In this document: positions 1-12,912 of the stretch, one piece after another
Numbering within the stretch: position 1 is the stretch's first letter
Layout: every line of letters starts with the position of its first letter
From: Saccoglossus kowalevskii
Taxonomy: Eukaryota; Hemichordata; Enteropneusta; Harrimaniidae
Direction of reading: 5' to 3'
Assembly: GCF_000003605.2 (NCBI RefSeq)
Contig: NW_003123407.1
Coordinates: 372,634 to 422,162 of the forward strand
DNA length: 49,529 nt
Notes under the pieces: generated by a model
The model's input: the letters and a program-made list of their open reading frames with translations, nothing else
Told to the model about the DNA's origin: nothing
Databases searched by the model: none
Translations under genes and position numbers: made by a program

Positions 1-440
1 CCTTGTTTAACTCCAATGCATTCCATACCCATATGCTACATTAAGTAACCCATGTTGTTTATCATTTTGCCTGTCGCTTAATATTAGCAATTTTCAAACA
101 GGGCTGACTATACAGGTGAATGTAATCGAATCCCACCACAACTAGGCTATCTCCCACGGCTCTCTACAGGATGTAATGCACGTTTGCGATATTAGGAAGC
201 GCTAATATACTTATGTGTAGCTATCAACCAAATCGAGTTAAATCTAGATGGCCAAAGCTCATTTAAACTGTTGCTGGACAAGCTTACCCCAAACAAAACA
301 CATCACGTTGCTTTCGGTCCATTTTTAATTCACATTATGTCAACTATTGTTCCCATTGTCTGTGTTGTACAATAGTGAACGTCTATACCGTTCATGATCA
401 GCACCATGTGATTACCCCGTGCATGTGATTCTGTTTTTAG
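1..440. other. Non-coding stretch at the left edge
   Basis: No convincing exon was seen on either strand. The only signal is a pyrimidine-rich acceptor-like sequence ending at 440, used for the possible exon that follows. It may be intron of a gene that starts outside the window. Confidence 0.5.
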
Positions 441-690
441 CATATGTTTGCTGAATACTAACGATATACATTATTGGAAATGTGAACATACTATTGACAA
501 TAATATGGACATGATCTATTATCTAACAGTAATGCTTGACAATGATGAAAAACATGATTACACAGAATTAAGCTTCAGCGATAATTCCTCTTCTACAGCG
601 GAAGTACATAAACACGTTTCATACAATGTGAATCAAGAAATGGAATTGACTTACCAACCGGCAAACACGAACTCAGGAGTAATAGAATGA
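441..690 (+). CDS. Possible terminal exon, unidentified protein
   Basis: An open frame of about 83 codons follows an acceptor-like sequence (ctgtttttag, ending 440) and runs to a TGA at 688-690. The peptide is polar and acidic, and in its middle carries a YTEL followed by a serine-rich patch. That resembles a cytoplasmic tail, but no family is recognised. It has no signal peptide or membrane segment of its own. It lies on the same strand as the nicotinic receptor but 800 bases before it and has no role in that protein. If real, it is the last exon of a gene whose other exons lie to the left of the window. It may be a chance open frame. Confidence 0.25.
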
Positions 691-1496
691 AAAAGGAGTA
701 CAACATTTCCAATGTTGACTGTCTTTGAATTAAGGTGAAAAGTGAGAGAGCAAGCTTAGCGGACTGACGTAAAACGATTTCGGCAGAATGTATAAATAGC
801 ATAAAGAAAACCTACGCTCTAAAGAGGATTAAATTTCATTTCGCGTAAATGAAGACTAAAACATTGCATCTCATGTAAAAATATGTTGCTTATAATTTTG
901 TCTCATTCCTTATATTAGCAATTTTGTCGTGTTCGCCCAAACTCATTTTATAATTTGCTATATATATCTATATACATAAAGCCGGTCGATAGGTGTTTTA
1001 TAATACACTACACCGAGATATCGCTACAACCACAGATTCTTGACACTTCAGAGGGTAATTTCCTCAGCATTTCGATAAGATGCTGCCTGTTTTTGTGTAT
1101 ATGATTTGCTTGTACCTTTGAGGTAAAAACAAATTCTGGTAAAATTCTAGGGCCTGCTTTGTGGTTGATGTCGTCTGCTGCCGAGTTGAACACGGATATG
1201 TTGTTTACATTGCGCATGCTCGAAACTGTAAATAAATAAATAAAATAAACATGCACATGTTACTACATTACCACGCTGTTTCCTTAAATAAAGTAACGTG
1301 TTCCAAAATCAGTATTTTTTATAAAACTTTCACCCCAAGCTTTACTCTCTGTGGTTGGGATTATTAGCATCGATACATTAAAAGATAAAAGTATGTTTAT
1401 CCTATTCACGTCTCTCTAACCTTCGACGTCATTACGCATGCGTACCCAGACGATTGCTTCCATTGCTAAAACACAACGGTCTATTTATTTTAACAG
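691..1496. other. Intergenic stretch before the receptor gene
   Basis: No exon recognised. The 3' end is a splice acceptor (tttattttaacag, ending 1496) ten bases before the receptor start codon. A 5' UTR intron of the receptor, or the outron of a trans-spliced transcript, may therefore occupy part of this stretch. Confidence 0.4.
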
Positions 1497-1505
1497 TTCA
1501 GGCCA
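1497..1505 (+). promoter_or_regulatory. Splice acceptor just before the receptor ATG
   Basis: A pyrimidine-rich tract ends in AG at 1495-1496, leaving nine bases of leader before the ATG at 1506. This fixes the start within a short exon of 67 bases. It implies either a spliced non-coding first exon or spliced-leader addition. No donor upstream was identified with confidence. Confidence 0.5.
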
Positions 1506-4500
1506 ATGGCAATGTTCTATGTTATGGGGTTGTTCCTAATTTTTAATTCTGATTTGTGTTTCGGTGAGTACTAAATCGTCTCAATTTACCTTGTATAAGA
1601 TAATTTACACAGTTCTTGTTTTGTATGTTATGTATGTTATTCCATCACTTATCGCACAGTACACGTCTTCCATTGTTTGTATAGAACGTAACTATTGCAA
1701 TTATCTCATATTCTGCTTAGTGTCATGTGAAAACATGACCTGTAGTGTGTTGTTGACATTTAAATATTATTTTACTGGGTTTGTATAGTATCCATGTTAT
1801 GGTTATTTTAAAATCAAATTGTTATTGAACATAATAATTCAAAAACTGATTCAGAAACAATGAACTTTATGTACATATTGACATAGGCGGTGCAATATTC
1901 ACTCAAATTGCGAGTAACATTTGACCTGGGAGAAGGGAGCTCATTTACATAAACATTAACATATCATTTTGCTGAATACCATTGTGATCAGATTTCGAAT
2001 TAAAATACTGAACACTGATGTTCTCCACAACACATGAGATGAATAAAATGACTTAATGCACAGAATGTAGGAGATTCTATTCAGTATTATTATTTTAGTA
2101 ATCCAGAAAATCCGGTGAAATCCGCTGTACAGTTTTAAACAATGTGACGTAGAACCTGACCTAGCTAATGTCCTTGTAGTATATCAGTTTGGATAATAAT
2201 AAGTAATATTCGACGAGCAGTAGTGTGGGTAACATATAGTTATTAATAATTAAAATTTGATTGCATTTTATATGAACTACCGACTAATATCTCATTGTTG
2301 TGTGTGTATAGTGTCGCTTTCTAAAATTCGAAAATGGTAATTTCAGCTAAATCTAATTATAGCTAAAATTCATTCCGACTGGTAAAATAGTAACAATAGA
2401 CTAATATACTGGTAGGTAGGAGAACTGTGACGCCGAAAAACTGCGCGTACAGTAGCTTAGTGTTATTTATATATTTTTGAATCATATGCACTATGCATTC
2501 AGTAGTGATGCAAATAATACCAATAAATATCGTGATACTAGCGGCGAGGGCGCTTGAGCTTATCATATATATGCATGAAGTTGGGGGGGGGGGGTTATAT
2601 CCACTGTGGAAATAATGTTTCCTTTCAATTTAAAGTAGTAAAAATTTGTCAACTGAATGTTGGTTTCGAGACAACATAGACATCCTTCTCACTTTGATGT
2701 AAACTCGAGTGCAGAAATGTTAATTCCAGATCAGAATGTGTACGTATTCCATGACAACGGTTAAAAGGTACTTCCCTTAGATGAAGAAATACTATTTATC
2801 ACTAGTAGCGTTGTTGCGCCATTATGGTCTGCAGATCAAGAGTTTAAATCTTCTCCCTCTGGTTAAACACTAACAGAAGAGTTTCAGTAGTGGTATTCAA
2901 TGGCCAAATGAACCACTCTCGCACATTTCCAAAACCAACACTTGTTTGTACGTTAGAACCTAGTTTATTTCTCCTTGCAATTACATGCAATATTACATTC
3001 TATTTAATAATGTTCTTCTCAGGGTCAAGCTTATATAGAAACAATCAGGATAATCTTATAAATGACCTACTAAACAACTATTTGATATTCATACGACCTG
3101 CATTGAATATGACCACTGCAACCGTTATAACTCATCGAATCACTCCGATACAAATTATTAATGTTGTAAGTAAACTTGCCTACACAATATAGTGTTATGA
3201 ACACAATATAGTGAATCAATCAGTATTTAATTGTTGTTCTGAAAAATCGGGCATTGTTGTTTCATAGGTGTATTGCACGGAAATCGAAATAGAGTGGATT
3301 TAGGTTGGAATAATATTTCTCAATCAGTTGGGAAATTTAATATAATGGAAAACGCAGTATTTTTTATGTATATCAGCCTTCACGGCCCAAAGTTGCGAGA
3401 ATATTTAGAGAATATTTTATAATTATTATTTTCAAACTCAAAACTCAAAATGTTTTGCATATTTATTGTTTTATTCATTTGTTATTTATATGATTTATTG
3501 AGAAATATTTAAATTCCACCACAAATTCAGGTGTATATGAAGTTGTAGTTCATTCGTCGACGCGCATCGACGTTAAAGCTATTGACATCAAGTCACATCG
3601 CACGGAGAGTTTTTCGCAGATGCGTTTTAATGAATACAAATGAATATTATGTACTCGCATTGCAATTTGATTGTGCATCTATATGTTGATTTCTCGTACC
3701 CGAATGTACACGTTCATAAAAAAATATAATCTCATACTTGATTTTTTCTCTCCAATTTTTAGGATGAACCGAATCAGATTCTAACAGTAAAGGTATGGGT
3801 GGGGCTGGTAAGTTATATTTTTACTCGTCAACAGTTTTAGCTTGAAGTACTATTCTCAACCCCTGTTCAACTATAAACCTTATTTCCACAACAATAATGT
3901 GTATTGGAGAAGGTAAAATATCAAATTTTAATAAAATAAAAGTACATAAACAGGTGCATTTAGCCTTTTATTTATTCTAAATTATTTGATCGGGAAGCTT
4001 GACCGTTAAAGTGATTATTTATACTTTGGTAGTTATAAGTATAATTATGTGGTTATTACAATGGAAGTATTCTGCAATAGCAAATAATTAGTAGGTTATC
4101 CTTGCAGCAGATAAGTATTCTTGGGGCATATATTATAAAAACTAAATGGCCGAAATAAATAGAATTTCTTTAGGTGTTATCCTATGTCTAATATACAACC
4201 ACTTTATGTAGATGTTTGCTATTCTGCTCTATCCGAGCATCTACGTCGGGCGCCGTCTACAATTAACCACCACAATTTATGTATTATAATACGAATGTGC
4301 ATGTCTCAAAAAAAACCAAAGCATATAGTTTTATCAACTCAAAAATATGCTCAATTTCAAACGAGGTGAACCCGAAACAATTGTTAATCCACCATGAACC
4401 AATGTTTTGAGTTATTACGAGTGTCCTGAGTGCATACTTTGCAGTATCCTCGTAATAACCTTATTATTATATATCATTGGAATGGCCAAATTCAAAACGT

Positions 4501-7500
4501 TTAGAATAGATTTAGCGAACTTCTTTGTGTGCGGTCCAGTCAAACTCTGGTGGCAGCCATGTTTGTTTTTATTATTAGAGTACGCTTACGCGCATAATCA
4601 TTCCATATTTGGAATTCGCATTTCCTAATATGTTAGGATGAAAATACCCCGTAAAATACAGCAAAATTACAACACGCTATAATTTAGGGCGTTACGGTGA
4701 CGAATGTATAATAATACCAAATATTATTATGTAAATATTGTTAAAATGAAAAAAAGAAGTTTGTATACATAGCGTAGCTCACTCTATTGCCAATCGCCGA
4801 ATGACAAATAAGTATTTCTTTTCAAAAGTCAAATACTTGTAACGGAAGATTCGTAGCTTGTCCCACGGGTTTCTTACAAGGTTAATCACCCACTCTCGCA
4901 TTCCCTTCAATGTGTAGAGCCTTTAAAAAGCCAAAAGTTTTAAGCATATTTTATTATGCACAGAAGCTATTGACAATTAAACAAATTATTGAAAAAAATG
5001 TGCGGTTGATATTTTTTACATTTATGGTTGATGCAGTATGTGATTGACAAACAATCAATATATGGTGCGGTTTGTACGTACTCAAAACATCGGCCCACAC
5101 CCAACAAATGCAAAAAAACACTTTCCAATTTGTTCATGAACCTGTGTCTTTGTGGTCTTTTTGTGTTTAGTCACGTGTCTTCCACATTAAACGTCTCCCT
5201 CACTTGGCAAATTCGGCGTTGAGATTACATTTACCATATGACGCAGTTCAATTTGTGAAATGAATTTTAGTTAGGATAATTCACGAATCATTCACAAATC
5301 AATTAATCACTAGTCAATTAATTTCAGACGAATTGTGGATATTTATTTATTGTGGATATATGAGGCATTGTGTAAAATAATTTTGCAATAGTCACGCTAC
5401 TTTCTAATTACAATAAATTTTAATTAAATGCGAGAGGTTCGAATAGTGCAAGATTCCTGGAGGTGTACCTAATTTCATTTTGTTCTTCTAAGAAATACAC
5501 ACTCACATTACACGCTCTTTCAATTTCAATTCAACGCTTCTCAGCAATACAGTTCACTCTAAGACATCATTGTTTCACTATACCACGTGATTCTCACATC
5601 GCGTTTCCTACGCCCACATCGGCTTACATATGCAACATGCTATTTTCTAAAATGCTACCCCCAATTACTATTGGACAAATGTTCGTAATAATGTACGATG
5701 CACTGGTGTATTTATGGAATAATAAACAAATACGGCAATGTGGATACGACGAATAAAATGATAAATATAAATGTCCTTTCTTGACAGAGATGGGTAGATG
5801 AATGTCTGCGCTGGAATGCATCACACTATGGAGGCCTTAACAGTATAAGCATACCAAGTATTGATATATGGCAACCTGATATAACATTGTTTGGAAGGTA
5901 GCTGGTTAAACAAATAATGTGGCGCTAGAATGGACAGATACATATTATTATGATTAAGTGACTCTAATTCATATCGTTGTATCATCCAAACAAATGCACT
6001 TAATTGATGACCCAATAATTTTATATTTTTGTAGTATTGACAAGGAATTTGATAGACGCCTATACACAGATGTCCAAGTCAGCTCAGACGGAAGTGTGTA
6101 CGCACCTCAACCAATGGTTTACAAAGCATCATGCCCGATAGACGCCACCTATTTTCCGTTTGATCAGCAGGAGTGCGTCCTGGAATTTGGATCATGGAGC
6201 TACGATGGGTCGGTAATAGACCTTGAAATTAATCCCGCATCCGGGTCCTTGAGTAATTACATACCCAATGGTGAATGGAATCTTATGGGAGTGTCGGTCA
6301 TAAAGCACGCGGTGTACTACACTTGCTGCCCACAACCCTATCCTCATATTACGTACACTTTTGTCATGCAACGTCGGCCTTTGTTTTATATATTCACCAT
6401 ACTCATGCCAGTTACTCTCATGTTTTTTTTCATTCTCGTCGGATTCTACCTGCCTACGCAATGCCGAGAGAGAATGACTATATTTGTCACTGGTATGCTG
6501 GCAGCAATAATGTTTCTGTCCCTAGCAACTAAATATCTACCTTCTACGTCTGATTCCATGTCTTATATGCGTAAGTTGATGTACTTGAGATAATTAATGC
6601 ATGGAAGGGTGGGGTGACGTATTGAAATTGATGAATTCGAAATATTGGAATATGATAATTTTAATGTCTGCTTTGAAGTTGCTGTACATTAAACCACTAT
6701 TTATTGTCTAGATTGTGAAATAAGTATATTCGATTGTTTATTCGACTTGTAATTACATTCGTAAACTTGTGGCCGTATGTACTTTGGCCGATGACGTCCA
6801 AACTTTAGAAATGCCTTATACATCCCAGGAAACATATGCACATACATTTGCCTTGTTATTCGATTGAAGCTAGCATAAAGATGACCATTCAACCATGTAT
6901 ATATTTATAAATGTTATATCTGACGTTATTGAAATTTAGTTACCTGTGTACTGTGTTCGTTTCATGGTCCAATTTAGAGCAACATAAATGCTGCTAATCT
7001 AGTGTCGGAAATCATCAAAATAAAGAGTTACTACAATTTTAGAACCGTATCTCGGCCATGTAGGGATATACTTTGTTTGTGTATATATATTGAACATTAT
7101 CCGAGCTTGGTGTACGGCATCTCTCAGATCGCATTTAAATGACCGAATGGCGACCTTTTAGTTTTAAAAAATGTTGTTCTATTACTTCAGTTCAGTTAAG
7201 TTCAAAGCAAACTTTATACATAGCTAATTTATTTTTAAAATTATCAATCAAAATGACTTACTGATGCTATTTGAGCTTGCTATTGCATGACAGTTATGTT
7301 TCGTTTTATGTTTCTCTTTTTTTCAATAACTAACATCATTTGTAAACTTTGAACCGGACTACGTAATAATTGTGTTCGTGAGTGATTGTAATTTTGTTTA
7401 TTATTGTTTGGAACTATAGACTACAAGTAACCAATCATTACTCGAGCTAATTTGTTAAGTTCTGTGCAATTAAGCATTTTCGAAATCGACAATTTATGCA

Positions 7501-9209
7501 GTAACGTAAATCTCAAAACTTTGATTGGTTCACGCGTATACGTAGAACACCAATTGCAATTCTCACAATGTTTTTGTACACTCACCATAGAATTGTTCTT
7601 TGCTTAGCGTTTATTCATCTCAAGAGGTGAATTTAATTGCCACTCCATTAGTTATTTCTCATATTCTGAATTATAAACAAGTGTTCCGGAATGACAAAGC
7701 ATGTCATATTATTGAAAATTTATAGATATTTTTGCAAATATAAATAAATATAACCACCGAAACCTAATCTGCGTAAGCTGTTTAATAATCTTAGCATGTG
7801 CCGGTATCTGTTTAAACAATACATTAAGGTAGAGATGCATGTTTGTGGGCACTTGAGAGTGAATTTTTTTTTCTTTGCTTTTTATTATCCAAACAGTCTT
7901 GGCTATGGACTGTTAACATTTTGTAGAATATTGAATAGTGGAACATACTCAAAAAACGATTTTAAAATTTAGATAACAGGTGCAAACATTCTCTCTTTTG
8001 AATGCTTAGCAAGATTTAGCAAGACTGTACATAAATAATAAAAAAGAAACGTGGTGAAAAAAAGAAATGACGGGATCTCCATATTATGCACTATATTTAA
8101 CTTTAACAAAACGATAATACATTTAAATTTGGAACTGTTACAGCCATTTTAATTACGAGCATTAGCAAACTTCTTACTGAGTGAATTGTTATGCAAATTA
8201 GCAATTATCTCAGCTTCTTATTTGAGCACATCCCAGAATTTTAAAACAAAATAGCTCCTAGACGCTTTAACCTTTTGTTTTGAAATTTTCACAAATGATT
8301 GACAATGCATTTATCTTCAAAACGCCGTCGGGGCATTGCTTTTTGTTGAACATTGGGCTGCTGCCCTGCAAAATTGACAACTGGTAGACAGTTTTCAAGA
8401 CGGCGCTTTCTTCATAGTAAACAGATGTACCCACAAAACAATTTTGACAGGAAACAGAAGAATGGTTTAGGAGCTAATTTTTTTTAAATCACTTTTGACC
8501 AAAAAAGCACATTTTTGTGCATATTTCAAACTACAGTGTCCATAACAAAAAAATACTAAAATAATTTTAAAATTCATACAATAAGCTTTCCGAAAATATA
8601 TAGTTTTGTGGACAAGAGAGGGCATCATGGTTTCCTAATTAACTAATTAAAATACCTGTCAGGTAAACTACATCTCTACCTTAAATGAACTTGTCATACA
8701 TTTCTGTACGGAATTGACTAGAGAAATGTGGTTTACATACTTTAATAAACCTTATTATTCTTCTTTGTTTCACAGAAAAATACATGTTGACTACTATCGG
8801 ACTGTCGGCATTATCTTCAGTTCTTACTGGATTTTCCGTAAATTTACATTATCAGACATGCGACGCTGCACCAGTTCCAGGATGGCTACGAACTTTTGTA
8901 TTTAAATATCTGGCTGTTATAGTTTTGATGCCTGGTACTGCAAATAAATATTTGAATGTGACAGACTATTCGAAACACGTCGAAGGTAAAGAAGACCACC
9001 GAAACGACAATATGATTAGTAGAATGACTCGAAACACTACTATAATGAACAAGTTCAACAGAAATCGACATCGCGCTTTTGAGTGGCAGATAGTGGCTAG
9101 AGTGTTCGACAGATTATTTCTCTTCTGCTATCTGTTTGGATATACATTTTTTACCGTGGGTCTATTTTTATATTTATATAATAGTGGTACGAGATTTGTC
9201 TATCACTAA
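1506..9209 (+). CDS. Nicotinic acetylcholine receptor, alpha-type subunit (6 exons)
   Basis: Exons are 1506-1563, 3023-3165, 3763-3807, 5788-5897, 6035-6570 and 8776-9209; all introns are GT-AG and the total is 1326 bases, 441 residues. The protein is a Cys-loop ligand-gated cation channel subunit of the plasma membrane. A signal peptide (about 1-19) is followed by the ligand-binding domain with loop D Trp (VWVGLRW), loop A WQPD, the Cys-loop C152-C166 (13 residues between), loop B WSYDG (173-177) and loop C YYTCC with vicinal Cys 216-217, which defines an alpha-type subunit. M1 (about 235-256) has its conserved Pro. M2 keeps the -1' Glu (264) and 9' Leu (274), so it should be cation selective. 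M3 and M4 follow, with a short intracellular loop. Oddities: 20' is Lys (285), 12' is Ile, and the loop A Tyr is Phe. The 45-base and 110-base exons are typical of the family. An AATAAA lies at 9271. Ligand and subunit partners cannot be told. Confidence 0.95.
4561..4712. repeat. Dispersed direct repeat (also near 48807)
   Basis: The block containing aatcattccatatttggaat, followed by tttcctaatatgntaggang and gttacggtgac, recurs at 48807-48918 in the same orientation. This copy has about 28 extra bases. It lies in intron 3 of the receptor gene. No ORF beyond short frames; probably two members of a dispersed family. Confidence 0.8.
7824..8684. mobile_element. TTAA-flanked foldback element (non-autonomous)
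   Basis: Inverted ends of at least 14 bases read TTAAGGTAGAGATG at 7824-7837 and, inverted, at 8671-8684. Both outer edges are TTAA, the target of piggyBac-type insertion, though the TIR does not start like classical piggyBac. Subterminal inverted similarity is visible inside (tagctcctag near 8251 against taggagcta near 8467). There is no ORF. It lies wholly in the last intron of the receptor gene and does not touch a splice site. Confidence 0.6.
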
Positions 9210-10137
9210 ATAAATACTATTGGTATTACTGAGTAATTAGTTCTCGTGCATGATATAGAAGAGCGTTCTGAATAAAGTTGATATTTATATATGGAATCGT
9301 ATTCGCCTTTGTTTAATCACAGACAGTGTTAAGATAAGCTTCTAAAAGAGGAGTTGCTTATAGTACGCTAAAATAATGAGACTATTTTTCTATGTATAAA
9401 ATTATTTCCAAAACTGTTTTTCCTTTAGTCAGTTTCACGCTATGTTGTATCGACCGTGCAATAATAATACCACCAATACCACCCAATAGATCTACTAAGA
9501 ATGACCATACTTGAAGTGAATTAAACAAAGTGTATTCTCGAGTAATTTGTCTGACAACTAAACGATAATTTTCGAGTTTCATTACAGTGAACAAATTTAA
9601 TTATTTTAATTTAAGTCTTAAACATATGACTCACCTGATTATCATACCAAGATATCAAAGTTTACAGCTGACATTCATGATTGTGATTGTAAGTTAATCC
9701 AATATGTACGTACATACATTCTAAGATTAAGGAAAGTCAACACACGTACCATTACTGCACTAATCAGCTTTAAAATTCATTTTCCGTCTACTATAAAAGC
9801 CTTACAAGTGAATAAACTTTTAAAATAAAATCGAAAAACAAATTTCCAAATAAATGCTTTTTTATTATCGATATTATTAGAACACTGCACGTTACTAGGA
9901 TTCCAAAGCACCGGCCAACGCCTATGTGTCTCTATAGAATACAACGATTGATTCTAACAATAAACAGAATGTCTGAAATGTGGATTTTACAGAGAACACT
10001 AAAGTAAAGATATACGCGCATTACATTTGTTAACAAGTTAAAAACATCAACATTAAGCATATATTACATTTTCAACGAAAAAAAAAACAAAACGAAGTAA
10101 GATTAAAACATACAAAAATAATTTCCAAATTCTTAGT

Positions 10138-10200
10138 CATTTATGGATGAACAAGAACACTACTACTGGAAAATAGTACACAACGAAGCAACGACAGACA
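10138..10200. repeat. Dispersed direct repeat, copy 1
   Basis: About 60 bases around the core atggatgaacaagaacacta. They recur near 11463-11526 with only a few differences (for example ggaaaatagt against gtaaaatagt). The copies are in the same orientation, about 1.3 kb apart, with no ORF in either. Confidence 0.7.
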
Positions 10201-11462
10201 ATATACACGCAGAAAACAATCCGACACAACAAAGATTATACGATAAATGTTTTGAAGAGTGAGCATACTCTATTCTTCATGTAGAATCCATTCTGTGCCA
10301 TAACTGATTACACTCTATAAGTATTTTTTTTGTAATAGGATAAACCTTACATTTTGATTACAACAAAGCTCTATGCAAAGTACAAAAGTCTCTATAGTAC
10401 GACATTGAGCAATTCGTTTGATCGGCTTTTTATTTCATGGATTTTTGCTGCGATTTTTCATTTGATAAGAAACTATACCAACTCATGCATTAACTATTTA
10501 TATTATTCTTAAATGATATAGCAAAAAGTCCATAGGTTGGAGGTCCTACAATGTATCTCCTCTACAAATGTCCCATTCTCTCCTATTTTTTCGTTTTAGG
10601 ATCTTATTTTAGGATTTTATTTAATTATTATCTCTGAATTGATTTGAAAAAAATCCCCATAGACAACCAAAAGTTACCAAATGCATGTCAAAAAATGGCT
10701 TTGATGTACAAGATTTTAATAAATATCGAATTAGCTCGGAATTTGTGCCCTACTTCCGAAAAGTAAAACTATTTTCACCTTTTCATCCAATTTGTTGATG
10801 CTTCAATTATAATCGCTTTGACTTCCCATACAATTAACCCGACTTTTCAATGAACTTAAACTTCTGTTGCTTTCCAACTTTTACAAATGTACACCTACCA
10901 ATTATGTCTTTTAAAATTTCGAGCTACAGCGATTAATACGGATAAGTACATCGATGTTGAATTTACTGGTCTATAATTTTATTCATAAAGGGTTTTGTAT
11001 GACATTTGATACGCTATTATCAAACGATTGATAATACCTAACTAAGCAACATTTGGGTGCCCTATATACTACTGATTTTCAAATTTGTGTAATTATATTA
11101 ACTATGGAGAACGTGAAATACAAACGCAAATTAGTATGAGGAGCAGTTGTATCATGTCCACATGCAGTATATTGAAACGTTGTAGGAGCTTTGCAAGTTT
11201 GAATATCCCATTTTTTAATTGACAGCTGTGAATACCTGTCATTGTATCCACATACTATGTTTTTTTTAAAAAAATATATTCCCTACAGTTGAAATTACTT
11301 TGATGGATATATAACAAAATTATACGATTACACCGACTTTTCAAACTTAAATAAGTATATGAAGTATGAGCAATCTAACCACTTAGCCTAGAAGGGTAGT
11401 CGAATTTCAATTTTTAACTGATGTTAAATCACTGCACCGTCAACACGTGGCATAAAAGTTCA

Positions 11463-11526
11463 TACTTTTATGGATGAACAAGAACACTACTACTGTAAAA
11501 TAGTACACAATGAAGCACCGACAAAG
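11463..11526. repeat. Dispersed direct repeat, copy 2
   Basis: Second copy of the 60-base repeat seen near 10138, same orientation. Similarity stops abruptly on both sides, which suggests fragments of one dispersed element rather than a local tandem duplication. Confidence 0.7.
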
Positions 11527-12912
11527 TCGATATATAGACATTCGTTGTATTAGTAAATTTGTATTTGGTTTCTTGTTAACAAGTCGCATCAAAGAGATGT
11601 ATTTTAACAGAGCTCATCACCGGCAAACTATACATTTACTCGACGCATGGACCGGTAGCTCATTGGGCGCCACATAGCCACGAATAGTTCAATTGGAGCT
11701 GCTAAACAACACAACCCTAATTATATGACTAATTCAAGCCACTGCTATAATATTTACAGTAACTGTATTTCATGCAATACATAAACTTGGAAACAAATGG
11801 TTTGAAAAAAGTATTCTGTAAGTTGTAGGATATTATGTAATTGCAAGACCATGGGTAAATTATTCTGTATACAACAGGTAAACATCACCTGGGAGGTACG
11901 GGATATTCGTTCGACTGATTGCATACTAATCGTAATTGGTACGGTAGTTTGGTTCCTGTTTACGAGAAATTTGGGTATTCGTTCGTGATTGGGAAGTTCT
12001 TTACAATTTTAAACCCCCCAAACAAATTTCTTTTCTGAGGTGGTCCTCGTAATATAAGTCCACCCCTTAATTTTCTCGATATTACATTTCCAGACCCCTG
12101 GGCGTATACACGGGAAAGTACGGTATATAACGTTGGAGTTATTTACCAACTTTAAATACACAACTTCGCATGCGCAGACACTGAAGACATTGAAATCTCA
12201 ATAATGTGCACACTAATTTGCATCAAGAAATGAGGTTACTAATGTAATCCTCGCTATTTACAATACAACTTCTTAAAGAAGATCATGTCTGTATTTCAAA
12301 ATGTTTAATGTTAATTCAGAGTAAAAATGAAAATGTGTAATATCCTACCATTATATATACCTAATTATTGTAGTTGCAATATAAACCAAAAAATAGCTTA
12401 ATATGATCTCTTTTATTGGCAACTATCAACCCGAATACACATCCCATTGGTAAATAGATTCCATACGAAACTGCTTAAAATCTATAAAACTAATAAATGC
12501 ATTGCATACATAAAATAATGTCTTTGAAAAATTTATTGTAGGTGAAATAAAACTGTAGTTTGTTCATTTTGATAACTGTATATGATACATCTCTCTCATT
12601 GATAGACTACTAAGTACTGTAAAGTCGTTTGTTGTTTGTATTTTTTGATGCACACTGAGTGTTACTATTTATAGAAACTATCCTTTCAATCACATTAGTG
12701 TAACGCTTGACGAAATAGAATGAAGTAGGATAGTGCCCCCCAATCAGTATTACAGTTCTGGACTAACAACATCGACCGACATGTTTCGTTCTCTCAAACG
12801 GCATTTGTAGTGCATTTCAACATCAAAAGAAAACACATACACTATAGATATACGATATACGATTTAATTCACATTACGACACTAAAGAAATCATCGATTT
12901 CAAGTCTAAGAA

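Larger units (their letters stand above)
9210..12912. other. Intergenic region between convergent genes
   Basis: The stretch lies between the 3' end of the receptor gene and the 3' end of the first subtilase-fold gene. It holds the receptor's polyadenylation signal (AATAAA at 9271) and a pair of about 60-bp direct repeats near 10138 and 11463. No exon was recognised. It is AT-rich with many short homopolymer runs. Confidence 0.6.
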
